Origin: Clostridiales bacterium UBA6981
GTDB lineage: Bacteria > Bacillota > Clostridia > Oscillospirales > Oscillospiraceae
Direction of reading: 5' to 3'
Assembly (NCBI GenBank): GCA_002450075.1
Contig: DJYJ01000068.1
Location: forward strand, 1,772 to 16,628
DNA: 14,857 bases
The translations under genes were made by a program, and so were the position numbers. The first letter of the stretch is position 1; each line of letters starts with the position of its first letter. A model generated the notes under the pieces. That model was not told the origin of the DNA. It saw nothing but the letters and a program-made list of their open reading frames with translations, and did no database searches. Below, in pieces: positions 6,365 to 12,976 of this stretch.

Positions 6365-6386
6365 GAGGGAATTTGCGTTATAGAAT
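6358..6386 (+). promoter_or_regulatory. Promoter of the YpsA-like gene (rightward)
   Basis: Perfect TTGACA (6358-6363), 17-base spacer and TAGAAT (6381-6386). It ends 27 bases before the ATG at 6414, leaving a short leader that contains the GGAGG site. It is back to back with the ribU promoter. Confidence 0.82.
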
Positions 6387-6413
6387 GTTAGCATCAATTC
6401 TGCGGAGGCACGT

Positions 6414-6914
6414 ATGGATCCTTCCCTTTCCGCCTGCTGTTTTACCGGCCACCGGCCGGAGAAGCTGCCCTGGGGCGCGGATGAACTTGACGCGCGGTGT
6501 GTGCGCTTGAAAGAAGAGCTTTTCTGCCACGTCGAGGGCGTTTATCTTGCCGGGTGCACGCACTTTATCTGCGGGATGGCACGCGGCTGTGATTTTTATT
6601 TTGCCGAGGCGGTGCTCGCGCTGCGGCAGAAATACCCGGAGGTCACGCTGGAGGCCGCGATTCCCTGCGACACCCAGGCGAACGCCTGGACGGCGAACGA
6701 GCGGCGGCGCTATGACCATCTGATGGCCGAGTGCGACGAGGTGAGCTTTGTCGCGCACGCCTACTCCCCCGGCTGCATGCAGCGGCGCAATCAGTATATG
6801 GTCGACCGCTCCTCGATTCTTCTCGCCGTGTTCAACGGCAGCGCGGGCGGGACGATGAATACGATCCTGTATGCGAAGAGGAAAGGACTGAAGGTCATCA
6901 CGGTGGAGATTTAA
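6414..6914 (+). CDS. YpsA-like SLOG-superfamily protein (DUF1273-like)
   Basis: This is a 166-residue cytoplasmic protein with a Rossmann-like SLOG fold, a fold that binds nucleotides or nucleotide-derived ligands. The family signatures are CCFTGHRPEKLPWG (8-21), FICGMARGCDFYFAE (51-65), AIPCDTQANAW (82-92), QRRNQYMVDRSSILLAVF (123-140) and GSAGGTMNTILYAKRKG (142-158). In Bacillus, YpsA has been linked to cell division control; whether this homologue does the same is not known. The ATG at 6414 has GGAGG 5 bases upstream. It stands alone, divergent from ribU and convergent with cstA, with a gene-free repeat stretch after its stop. I see no dedicated terminator directly after the stop; the bidirectional hairpin at 7234-7268 could serve. 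Confidence 0.85.
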   Translation: MDPSLSACCFTGHRPEKLPWGADELDARCVRLKEELFCHVEGVYLAGCTHFICGMARGCDFYFAEAVLALRQKYPEVTLEAAIPCDTQANAWTANERRRYDHLMAECDEVSFVAHAYSPGCMQRRNQYMVDRSSILLAVFNGSAGGTMNTILYAKRKGLKVITVEI

Positions 6915-6943
6915 GGCTGCCTTTCCTTTTGCTCAGGGAGAGA

Positions 6944-7128
6944 CCTCATCCACCGCAAGCGGTCCCCCTGCCGGTTTGCTGCATATGCCGTTTCCGGCAC
7001 TCGTCTGAAGGCTCGTGCCGCAAAGCGGCGCGGCTGCACAAATTCCGTCCCGCCTTCCTCTGCCCCCGGCAGCGGCGGGACGCAATTCCCCCGAGGGGAA
7101 AGGCTATAAGGTAATACCTCATCCGTCG
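6944..7128. repeat. Gene-free stretch with degenerate copies of the two-hairpin repeat and a long inverted repeat
   Basis: Bases 6915-7233 contain no gene I can support. The octamer CCTCATCC, which opens the full repeat copy at 7164, occurs here at 6944-6951 and 7117-7124. The first is followed by a small hairpin ACCGC-AA-GCGGT (6952-6963). The right-hand half of the element recurs at 7086-7108 (TTCCCCC-GA-GGGGAA then AGGCTATA), matching 7194-7216 almost base for base. Between them lies a separate inverted repeat, 7041-7054 with 7074-7087, one mismatch in 14. Its core is GTCCCGCC/GGCGGGAC, and it has a nested TGCC/GGCA hairpin in the loop. The stretch looks like accumulated, partly decayed repeat insertions between two convergent genes. 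Confidence 0.6.
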
Positions 7129-7163
7129 GATAACCCGCAATAACCGCTCAGAGAGACGATACG

Positions 7164-7212
7164 CCCCTCATCCGTCAGACAGAGTCTGACACCTTCCCCC
7201 GAGGGGGAAGGC
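7164..7212. repeat. Two-hairpin intergenic repeat, copy B (downstream of cstA)
   Basis: CCCCTCATCC leads into hairpin one, GTCAGAC-AGA-GTCTGAC (7174-7190). One base later comes hairpin two, CCTTCCCCC-GA-GGGGGAAGG (7192-7211). Against copy A at 2722-2768 the loops differ, while stem changes are paired: the inner A-T pair of hairpin one becomes C-G, and T-A becomes C-G in hairpin two. It lies between the convergent ends of the YpsA-like gene and cstA. Confidence 0.75.
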
Positions 7213-7233
7213 TATAAAGAATTATTATTAAAT

Positions 7234-7268
7234 AAAAAACCACGCTCCCGGGGGAGCGTGGTTTTTTT
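7234..7268 (-). terminator. Bidirectional intrinsic terminator between cstA and the YpsA-like gene
   Basis: CCACGCTCCC (7240-7249) pairs with GGGAGCGTGG (7252-7261). Six A's lie on the left (7234-7239) and seven T's on the right (7262-7268), so it can work in both directions. It lies 34 bases after the cstA stop and is also the first strong terminator after the rightward YpsA-like gene. Confidence 0.9.
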
Positions 7269-7302
7269 GCTATGTTTGGTTTTAAAAAGCTAAGCGAAAA
7301 GC

Positions 7303-9012
7303 TTAGGCCTTCTTGGCCTTGGCCTGAGCGGCGAGCGTCTTGAACGCCATGACGGCGAGGTCGATCGCCAGAACGACCAGGACGATGCTCCAGATAACCT
7401 GGAAGTAAGTGCCCCACTGAGCGCCGGCAAGAATGGTCTTGAAGCCGTTGACGATAGTGAAGCAGAGAGCGGTGATGGTCGCGCAGAGCATGAAGACCAT
7501 CGGGAAGTAGAACATCTTGTTGTTGCGGCCGACCTTGCCGAGCCAGGTGCAGACAGCCAGCATCGCGATGGAGGCGAGCAGCTGGTTGGCAGCGCCGAAC
7601 ACGCTCCAGATCTGGGACAGAGCCATGAAGCCCATGCCGCAGCCGATGATAACCATGATCAACGTGGAGACGATCGGGGTGGTGAAGAACTTGGCAGCGC
7701 CGGTCAGGTCTTCGTGGGTCTTTCCTTCGGGAGTGAGGAGCTCGGCGAAGAGGTAACGGCAAAGACGAGTGGCGGAGTCAAGAGAGGTCAGCGCAAAGAC
7801 GGAGACAGCCAGCGTGAACAGGTTGTAGATCACGGCATAGCTCTTCTCGCCGGCGAAGGACGCAAACATGGTGGCAATACCACCGGCGAAGATCGTGGGA
7901 GGAGCGGAGAGCTGGAACTTGTCGCCGCCGCCGGCGGAGGTCTGAGACCACACAACGCCGATCGCGATGAGGGAGATAACGCCAAGAGCGGACTCGACGA
8001 TCATGGAGCCGTAGCCGATGATCTGGGCATCCTTCTCGTTGTCGATCTGCTTGGAGGAAGTACCCGAGGAGATCAGGGAGTGGAAGCCGGAGCAGGCGCC
8101 GCAGGCGACCGTGATGAACAGGAACGGGAACAGGGGCTGGCCGGCCGGGTTCTTCCAGCCGTAGAAGGCGGGAGCTTCGACCGTGGCAGCACCGGTGAAG
8201 GTGGCGCCGACGATGGAGATGACAGCAATGATCATCATGCCGTAGAGCAGGAAGGAGCTGAGGTAGTCACGCGGCTGGAGCAGGATCCAGACCGGCAGCA
8301 GAGAAGCGACCGTGACGTAGACCGCGATGAAGAGCACCCAGAAGGTACGGCTGAAGTGCAGGCCGGCAAACTGGCCGAGCACAACGATGGCGATGATGCC
8401 GATGATGCCGACGATCGTGGCAGGGCCGATCTTGGCGTTCTTGCGGTACACGAAGAAGCCGAAGATAGCGGCAATGACGATGAAGAGGATGGAGGTCATG
8501 GCCGTGGAGCCGTTGGCCGCATAGGTGGGAGCAGCAGGATCGACAGAAACGAAGGTGCCGGCCACGACAGCGGTGAAGGAGGCGATGACCAGGATCAGAA
8601 CGGCGAGGGCGAAGACGATGAAGAGACGCTGGGCCTTGATGCCCATGGAGTCCTTCATGACCTGGCCGATGGAGCCGCCGTTGTGACGGATAGAGGCGAA
8701 CAGAGCGCCGAAGTCGTGCATGGCGCCAAAGAAGATGCCGCCGAGCACACACCACAGGAAAACGGGGACCCAACCAAAGACGGCAGCCTGGATCGGTCCG
8801 TTAATGGGGCCGGCGCCGGCGATGGAGGAGAAATGGTGACCCATCAGGACGGCGGGGTTGGCAGGAACGAAGTCCTTTCCGTCGTACGCAGTATGGGCAG
8901 GGGTCTCGCGATTGGGGTCAACGCCCCACTGCTTGGCCAGCCAGCTGCCGTAGAACACGTAGCCGAGGGCAAGCACGACGATCGCGATCAAGAGGATCAA
9001 CAATGCACTCAT
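7303..9012 (-). CDS. cstA: CstA-family carbon starvation / pyruvate-peptide transporter
   Basis: This polytopic membrane protein is of the CstA/BtsT family, whose characterised members import pyruvate and have been linked to peptide uptake during carbon starvation. Starting from the ATG at 9012 it has 569 residues, shorter than Escherichia coli CstA (about 700) but usual for Firmicute forms. The signature DFVPANPAVLMGHHFSSIAG (47-66) and GAGPINGP (67-74) is intact, followed by FFGAMHDFGALFASIRHNG (94-112). Many long hydrophobic segments follow. A GTG at 9021 could add three residues, but it falls on the end of the AAGGAG site, which is 8 bases from the ATG. It follows the 181-residue orphan gene with a 28-base gap and is probably co-transcribed with it. 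The substrate here is inferred from family only. Confidence 0.93.
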   Translation of the reverse strand: MSALLILLIAIVVLALGYVFYGSWLAKQWGVDPNRETPAHTAYDGKDFVPANPAVLMGHHFSSIAGAGPINGPIQAAVFGWVPVFLWCVLGGIFFGAMHDFGALFASIRHNGGSIGQVMKDSMGIKAQRLFIVFALAVLILVIASFTAVVAGTFVSVDPAAPTYAANGSTAMTSILFIVIAAIFGFFVYRKNAKIGPATIVGIIGIIAIVVLGQFAGLHFSRTFWVLFIAVYVTVASLLPVWILLQPRDYLSSFLLYGMMIIAVISIVGATFTGAATVEAPAFYGWKNPAGQPLFPFLFITVACGACSGFHSLISSGTSSKQIDNEKDAQIIGYGSMIVESALGVISLIAIGVVWSQTSAGGGDKFQLSAPPTIFAGGIATMFASFAGEKSYAVIYNLFTLAVSVFALTSLDSATRLCRYLFAELLTPEGKTHEDLTGAAKFFTTPIVSTLIMVIIGCGMGFMALSQIWSVFGAANQLLASIAMLAVCTWLGKVGRNNKMFYFPMVFMLCATITALCFTIVNGFKTILAGAQWGTYFQVIWSIVLVVLAIDLAVMAFKTLAAQAKAKKA

Positions 9013-9040
9013 ACTTTTCACTCCTTAGATGAAAAATAAT

Positions 9041-9586
9041 TTATTTGCCATTGTCCGGCGTCTCCTCATGGCGCAGGGCAAACAGCTTACTAAAGAAGGG
9101 TTCCAGGTCGCGTCCGACCCGGTTGGCGCAGGTCTTTTCCGTGCTGAGATCCACCGCGGCGGCAAGCAGCTCGGTATAGCCCTCGGTGGAGAGAAAACCG
9201 TAGGATTTTGAAAAATGCTTTTTCCTGACGGCGGCGACCGCCGCGTCGTCAAGAGAATCGGCGATCAGGATGACCTTGCAGTTGGTGTACTGGTGCTGCT
9301 TGTGGGGTTTGACCTTCGGGAGCATCTCCCGGAGAGAGAAGTCCATGCACTTCTCCGCGAGCGCGGCGTCGAAAGACGGGGCGGAGAAAACGAAGCAGTA
9401 TTCGTATTTTTCGTTGCTCCAGATGTTGGCGCTCTTGACGAAGAAATACTGCTCGTCGCGGACCTTATACTCGGCCCGGAAGGCCAGGGGCAGCTCCTCT
9501 TCCCCTTCCTCGGCGGGAAGGATGGTATAGTAGGCGCTGTAGGCGTCCTTGACGATCTCAAGAAATGTCGCGCGATCGATCGCCAT
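9041..9586 (-). CDS. Unrecognised 181-residue soluble protein in operon with cstA
   Basis: I do not recognise this family. The protein is soluble, with no signal peptide or membrane segment. It has an acidic stretch EEGEEEL (26-32) and alternating strand-like segments: FRAEYKVRDEQYFFV (36-50), YEYCFVFSA (61-69) and CKVILIADSLDD (103-114). A basic turn KPHKQHQYTN (93-102) lies in the middle, and a helical C-terminal half contains SYGFLSTEGYTELLAAAVDL (128-147). The strand, then Asp-rich turn, then helix pattern near 105-120 resembles an alpha/beta domain, but no catalytic motif stands out. The start at 9586 has GGGAGG 6 bases upstream and a consensus promoter ahead of it. Base composition and codon use match the neighbours, so it is a real gene. 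Being first in the cstA operon suggests a role tied to that transporter or to starvation; that is inference. Confidence 0.8.
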   Translation of the reverse strand: MAIDRATFLEIVKDAYSAYYTILPAEEGEEELPLAFRAEYKVRDEQYFFVKSANIWSNEKYEYCFVFSAPSFDAALAEKCMDFSLREMLPKVKPHKQHQYTNCKVILIADSLDDAAVAAVRKKHFSKSYGFLSTEGYTELLAAAVDLSTEKTCANRVGRDLEPFFSKLFALRHEETPDNGK

Positions 9587-9626
9587 GGCTTACCTCCCAA
9601 AAATGAACAAATTATGACTACAACGT

Positions 9627-9655
9627 AATATACAACAATTCTTCAAATATTTCAA
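9627..9655 (-). promoter_or_regulatory. Promoter of the orphan gene-cstA operon
   Basis: On the minus strand TTGAAA (9650-9655), 17 bases, then TATATT (9627-9632). It ends about 40 bases before the start codon at 9586. It lies in the only AT-rich stretch of this part of the window (about 9590-9860). Confidence 0.68.
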
Positions 9656-9771
9656 TAGTCATTTGGTATTTTTGTTGAAGTTTGTTTAGTGAACTGCATC
9701 GATGTATGGCGCGTCTTGACACTTGTTGGGGAATCGTTTGGCTTTCATCCATGAAATGGGGTTTTTCGTGA

Positions 9772-9800
9772 TTTACAACAGGCGGAAATTGATGTATCAT
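9772..9800 (+). promoter_or_regulatory. Promoter of the methyltransferase-lipid kinase unit
   Basis: TTTACA (9772-9777), a 17-base spacer and TATCAT (9795-9800), each 5 of 6 to consensus. It ends about 60 bases before the ATG at 9862 and is divergent from the promoter at 9627-9655. Confidence 0.6.
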
Positions 9801-9861
9801 ATTTGATAAAGCGCACAAATGCGTCCGAATAAGAACAAGGAAAAGGGCATTACACAGGATT

Positions 9862-10977
9862 ATGGACTATAAACTTTGCGTCCCCTGCCTGCTCGGGCTG
9901 GAGGCGCCGATCGCCGACGAGCTGCGGCGGCTCGAAATGAAAAACGTGGCGGCGGAGAACGGTCGCGTCTGCTTTACCGGCGACGGGCGCGACATTGCGC
10001 GCGCCAACATCAACCTGCGCGTCGGCGAGCGCGTGCTGCTGGAGCTGGGCAGCTTTGAGGCCAGGAGCTTTGACGAGCTCTTCGAGCGCACAAAGGCTCT
10101 GCCGTGGGAGAGCGTGCTGCCCCGCGACGCCGCCTTCCCCGTAAAAGGATACAGTCTCAACTCGCAGCTCTTCTCCGTCAGCGACTGCCAGAAGATCATC
10201 AAGAAGGCGATCGTCGAGCGGCTTAAAAGCGTATACGGCATTGAATGGTTTTCCGAGAACGGCGCGCTCTATCAGGTGCAGTTTTCGATCATGAAGGACC
10301 GCGTCAGTCTCTCGCTCGACACCTCGGGCGAGGGGCTGCACAAGCGCGGCTACCGTCCGGCGCACAACGCCGCCCCGCTCAAGGAGACGATGGCGGCCGC
10401 GATGGTCGGCTTTGCGCGCTACCGGGGACGGGACGATTTCTGCGATCCCTTCTGCGGCAGCGGGACGATCCCGATCGAGGCGGCGCTGATCGCCCTGAAC
10501 CGCGCACCCGGCCTGGGGCGCGAGTTTTCCGCGATGCGCTGGGACTGGATCGACAAGGGGGTCTGGGGCGAGGCGCGGGAGGAAGCCCGCTCAAAGGAAT
10601 TTCACGGCGAGTATCATATCGTCGGGTCGGACATCGACGCGCATTCCGTGAAGCTTGCCCGGGAAAACGCCGCGCGCGCCGGTCTGGGCGACATCGTGCG
10701 CTTTGAAGTGGCCGACGCGACGAAATTTGCGCGCACGACCGAGCGCGGCGTGATCGTGACCAATCCGCCCTACGGCGAACGCATCGGCGAAAAGGACGAG
10801 GCCGAGGAGCTCTACCGCGCGTTCGGCGCGGCGTGGCGCAGAAGTGAAAACTGGAAGCTGTATCTGCTCTCCTCGCACACGGAATTTGAGCGCTGCTTCG
10901 GCGCCGAGGCCGACCGCAAGAGGAAGCTGTATAACGGTATGATCAAATGCGACCTCTTCATGTACTATAAGAGGTAA
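9862..10977 (+). CDS. THUMP-domain class I SAM-dependent 23S rRNA guanine methyltransferase (RlmL N-half / YpsC type)
   Basis: This family places an N2-methyl group on a guanine of 23S rRNA (G2445 in Escherichia coli RlmL). Firmicutes carry a single-domain version called YpsC. At 371 residues it matches that shorter form. The order is an N-terminal ferredoxin-like/THUMP region (about 1-160) with LHKRGYR (159-165), then the Rossmann methyltransferase. That domain contains DPFCGSGTIPIEAALIALNR (195-214), GSDIDAHSVKLARENA (255-270) and the catalytic NPPYGERIG (301-309). All of these are intact. The ribosome site is weak (AGGA at 9856-9859, very close to the ATG), so modest translation is possible. 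The lipid kinase follows 47 bases later on the same strand. The exact target base in this organism is inferred from the family. Confidence 0.92.
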   Translation: MDYKLCVPCLLGLEAPIADELRRLEMKNVAAENGRVCFTGDGRDIARANINLRVGERVLLELGSFEARSFDELFERTKALPWESVLPRDAAFPVKGYSLNSQLFSVSDCQKIIKKAIVERLKSVYGIEWFSENGALYQVQFSIMKDRVSLSLDTSGEGLHKRGYRPAHNAAPLKETMAAAMVGFARYRGRDDFCDPFCGSGTIPIEAALIALNRAPGLGREFSAMRWDWIDKGVWGEAREEARSKEFHGEYHIVGSDIDAHSVKLARENAARAGLGDIVRFEVADATKFARTTERGVIVTNPPYGERIGEKDEAEELYRAFGAAWRRSENWKLYLLSSHTEFERCFGAEADRKRKLYNGMIKCDLFMYYKR

Positions 10978-11024
10978 ACGCTGACTTATATATAAAAAGA
11001 AAAGGCAGTAAGGACAAAAGAGAA

Positions 11025-11939
11025 ATGAAGCATCTGTTCATCGTCAACCCCATCGCAGGAGGAAGCGATAAGACCGAGGAGGTCCGCGCAAAGGTCGTCT
11101 CGGCCTTTGCCCAGCGCAAGGATGAGGAATGGGAAATCTATGTGACCAAAGCGCCGCAGGACGCGACGGCAAAGATCCGTGCCGAAGCGGAGAGCGGAGA
11201 GGAGCTGCGCGTATACGCCTGCGGCGGAGACGGCACCTTTAACGAGTGCGCCTCCGGCGCCGTGGGAAAGGCCAACGTCGCGGTCTGCCCCCACCCCACC
11301 GGGACAGGCAACGACTTCTGCCGCATGTTCGGCAGCGAGAAGGATCTGTTCCGTGATCTTGACGCGCTTCTCGCCGGCAGCGTGCACCCGATCGACGCGA
11401 TCGCCTGCAACGGCCGCCACAGCGTGAATATCTGCTCGGTCGGCATCGACGCGCGCATCGGTACAAACGCGCACAAGTACCCCTCGCTGCCCCTTCTGGG
11501 CGGCGCGGGCGCTTATGTCACGGCGGCCGCGATCGAAATGTGGAAGGGCATCGCCCGCCCCATGCATATCACCGCAGAGGGTTTTGACGTAAAGGGCGAC
11601 TTCACACTGGCCTGCGCGTGCAACGGCCGCTTCTACGGCGGCGGCTTCAACCCCAGTCTCGACGCGCGCCCCGACGACGGCGAGCTGGATATGTTCATTG
11701 TGAAGAAGGTCAATCTGGCGCAGTTCGCCGTGCTGATCGGCCGGTATGCCGCCGGCCACGCGGCCGAGATGACAAAGTTCGTCACTCATCTCAAGGGCAG
11801 CTGGATCACGATCGAATTTGAGGATGAAAACGTCATCAATCTCGACGGCGAGGCGCTGTTTACAAAAAAGGCCGAGATGAAGATTCTCCCCGGTGCGGTC
11901 AATCTGATCGTTCCGCGCGGGATGACCTTCTTCGGCTGA
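11025..11939 (+). CDS. Diacylglycerol / lipid kinase of the DgkB-YegS family
   Basis: This is a soluble, membrane-associating kinase that phosphorylates diacylglycerol or a related lipid with ATP. In Gram-positives such enzymes recycle diacylglycerol left from lipoteichoic acid synthesis. The 304-residue length is typical. Motifs are FIVNPIAGGSDK (5-16), the nucleotide loop CGGDGTFNEC (66-75), PTGTGNDFCRMFG (91-103), PDDGELDMFIV (216-226) and LDGE (273-276), the last holding the expected catalytic/metal region. The start at 11025 is preceded by a loose AAGGAC site 10 bases upstream. No separate promoter or terminator is evident in the short gap after the methyltransferase, and the next gene follows 23 bases after the stop, so an operon of three genes is likely. 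The actual lipid substrate cannot be read from sequence. Confidence 0.9.
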   Translation: MKHLFIVNPIAGGSDKTEEVRAKVVSAFAQRKDEEWEIYVTKAPQDATAKIRAEAESGEELRVYACGGDGTFNECASGAVGKANVAVCPHPTGTGNDFCRMFGSEKDLFRDLDALLAGSVHPIDAIACNGRHSVNICSVGIDARIGTNAHKYPSLPLLGGAGAYVTAAAIEMWKGIARPMHITAEGFDVKGDFTLACACNGRFYGGGFNPSLDARPDDGELDMFIVKKVNLAQFAVLIGRYAAGHAAEMTKFVTHLKGSWITIEFEDENVINLDGEALFTKKAEMKILPGAVNLIVPRGMTFFG

Positions 11940-11962
11940 CACCACAAAAAGAGGCGAGAGAA

Positions 11963-12505
11963 ATGGAAGTTAAATTTGAAAACTGCTGCACGCTGACAAA
12001 GGACGCGCTGTTGGCCATGAACCGCAAAAGCCGCAACCCCGTGTTTGTCGCCGCGGTGATCGTGCTGTGCGTCGCCTATCTCGTCAACGGCGTCCGCGCG
12101 GCGATCGCGGGCTATCCCGGCGCGCTGATCCTTCCCCTCGTAAGCGCCGTGGTGCTCGGCGCGTTCGCGTACTTTCTGCCGAACATGCAGACAGCGCTCG
12201 AATACCGCAAAAATCTCGTCGCCTTCGGGCGCGAGGCCAAGTGCATCACCAAGTTCTATGACGACAAATTCGTGGTCGAAAACCTGACGAACGGCACGAC
12301 AGCCTCGATCTCCTACGGGCGCATCCGCAAGGTCGCCGAGGACGAGCGGTATGTCTTTCTGCTGCTGGACACGCGCGTGATCTCTCCCGTTGACAAGACG
12401 GACTTTATCGGCGGCACGGCCGAGTCGTTTATGCCCTTTATCACGGCCAAGGCCGTCAACACCAAACGCGGCGGCGGCGACAAGCCCGACAACGCGCTGG
12501 GCTGA
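11963..12505 (+). CDS. Small membrane protein, YcxB-like
   Basis: This is a 180-residue protein with an N-terminal cytoplasmic lead, two hydrophobic helices (about 27-43 and 53-73) and a C-terminal soluble domain. The C-terminal part, GTTASISYGRIRKVAEDERY (111-130) then VFLLLDTRVISPVDKTDF (131-148), has the pattern of YcxB-like domains. These show a strand pair, an I-x-K-V turn, and a 'pronounced as stored constant' stretch ending in V-D-K-x-x-F. The function of that family is not established. A basic tail (NTKRGGGDKPDNALG) ends the protein. GAGGCGAG lies just before the ATG. It is probably the last gene of the methyltransferase-lipid kinase unit; groESL begins after its own promoter. Confidence 0.72.
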   Translation: MEVKFENCCTLTKDALLAMNRKSRNPVFVAAVIVLCVAYLVNGVRAAIAGYPGALILPLVSAVVLGAFAYFLPNMQTALEYRKNLVAFGREAKCITKFYDDKFVVENLTNGTTASISYGRIRKVAEDERYVFLLLDTRVISPVDKTDFIGGTAESFMPFITAKAVNTKRGGGDKPDNALG

Positions 12506-12566
12506 GGCGGGTGAAACCTGTCACAAAAAGTTTATAAATTTTTCCGCAAATTTCCCCGGGAAGGGC

Positions 12567-12594
12567 TTGCAAAAATAAGAATTTGTGGTATAGT
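12567..12594 (+). promoter_or_regulatory. Promoter of groES-groEL
   Basis: TTGCAA (12567-12572), 16-base spacer and TATAGT (12589-12594), with TGG directly before the -10 (extended -10). The predicted start of transcription is near 12601, at the edge of the CIRCE operator. Confidence 0.82.
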
Positions 12595-12602
12595 ATGCTT
12601 CG

Positions 12603-12629
12603 TTAGCACTCTGAGTTTTTGAGTGCTAA
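12603..12629 (+). promoter_or_regulatory. CIRCE operator (HrcA binding site) of groES-groEL
   Basis: An exact CIRCE consensus: TTAGCACTC (12603-12611), nine bases, GAGTGCTAA (12621-12629). HrcA repressor binds this site and releases it on heat or protein-folding stress. The inverted repeat extends perfectly to 15 bp per arm (12597-12611 with 12621-12635) and is followed by TG and seven T's, so the transcript could also fold like a terminator. hrcA itself is not in the window. Confidence 0.98.
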
Positions 12630-12672
12630 CGAAGCTGTTTTTTTGTAATAACTTAATTGGAGGTATATACGT

Positions 12673-12957
12673 ATGAAACTCAAACCGTTAGCCGACAGAG
12701 TTGTTCTCAAGCAGAACGCAGCCGAAGAGCGCACCTCTTCCGGCATTTTCCTCACCGCCGCTTCCCAGGAGAAGCCCGAGGTCTATGAGGTCGTCGAGGT
12801 CGGCCCCGGCGGCATCGTGGACGGCAACGAGGTGAAGATGGTCGTCTCCACCGGCGATCAGGTGCTGGTCGGCAAGTACAGCGGCACGAAGGTAAAGCTC
12901 GACGACGTGGAATACACCATCGTCCGTCAGGGCGACATTCTCGCGATTTTAGCGTAA
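12673..12957 (+). CDS. groES: Co-chaperonin GroES (10 kDa, Cpn10)
   Basis: GroES forms the seven-membered lid of the GroEL folding chamber. The 94-residue length is normal. It begins MKLKPLADRVVLK, the standard family opening. It continues through the mobile loop EERTSSGIFL (18-27), which docks on GroEL, then VGPGGIVDGNE (43-53), GDQVLVGKYSGTKVKLD (61-77) and the terminal GDILAIL. GGAGG (12659-12663) is 9 bases before the ATG. It is controlled by the CIRCE-bearing promoter and co-transcribed with groEL, which starts 19 bases after its stop. Confidence 0.98.
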   Translation: MKLKPLADRVVLKQNAAEERTSSGIFLTAASQEKPEVYEVVEVGPGGIVDGNEVKMVVSTGDQVLVGKYSGTKVKLDDVEYTIVRQGDILAILA

Positions 12958-12976
12958 TTCAAGGGAGGATCACATC

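Noticed and set aside
6946..7140. 64-codon minus-strand frame in the repeat stretch
   Set aside because: It runs through the hairpin repeats, with no ribosome site and a composition set by the repeats.
7714..9039. 441-codon open frame opposite cstA
   Set aside because: It is a very acidic, Asp/Gly/Glu-rich low-complexity translation, the usual mirror of a hydrophobic membrane protein gene; no ribosome site or promoter.
9618..9818. 66-codon minus-strand frame in the AT-rich gap
   Set aside because: It starts with TTG, has no ribosome site, and overlaps both promoters of the gap.
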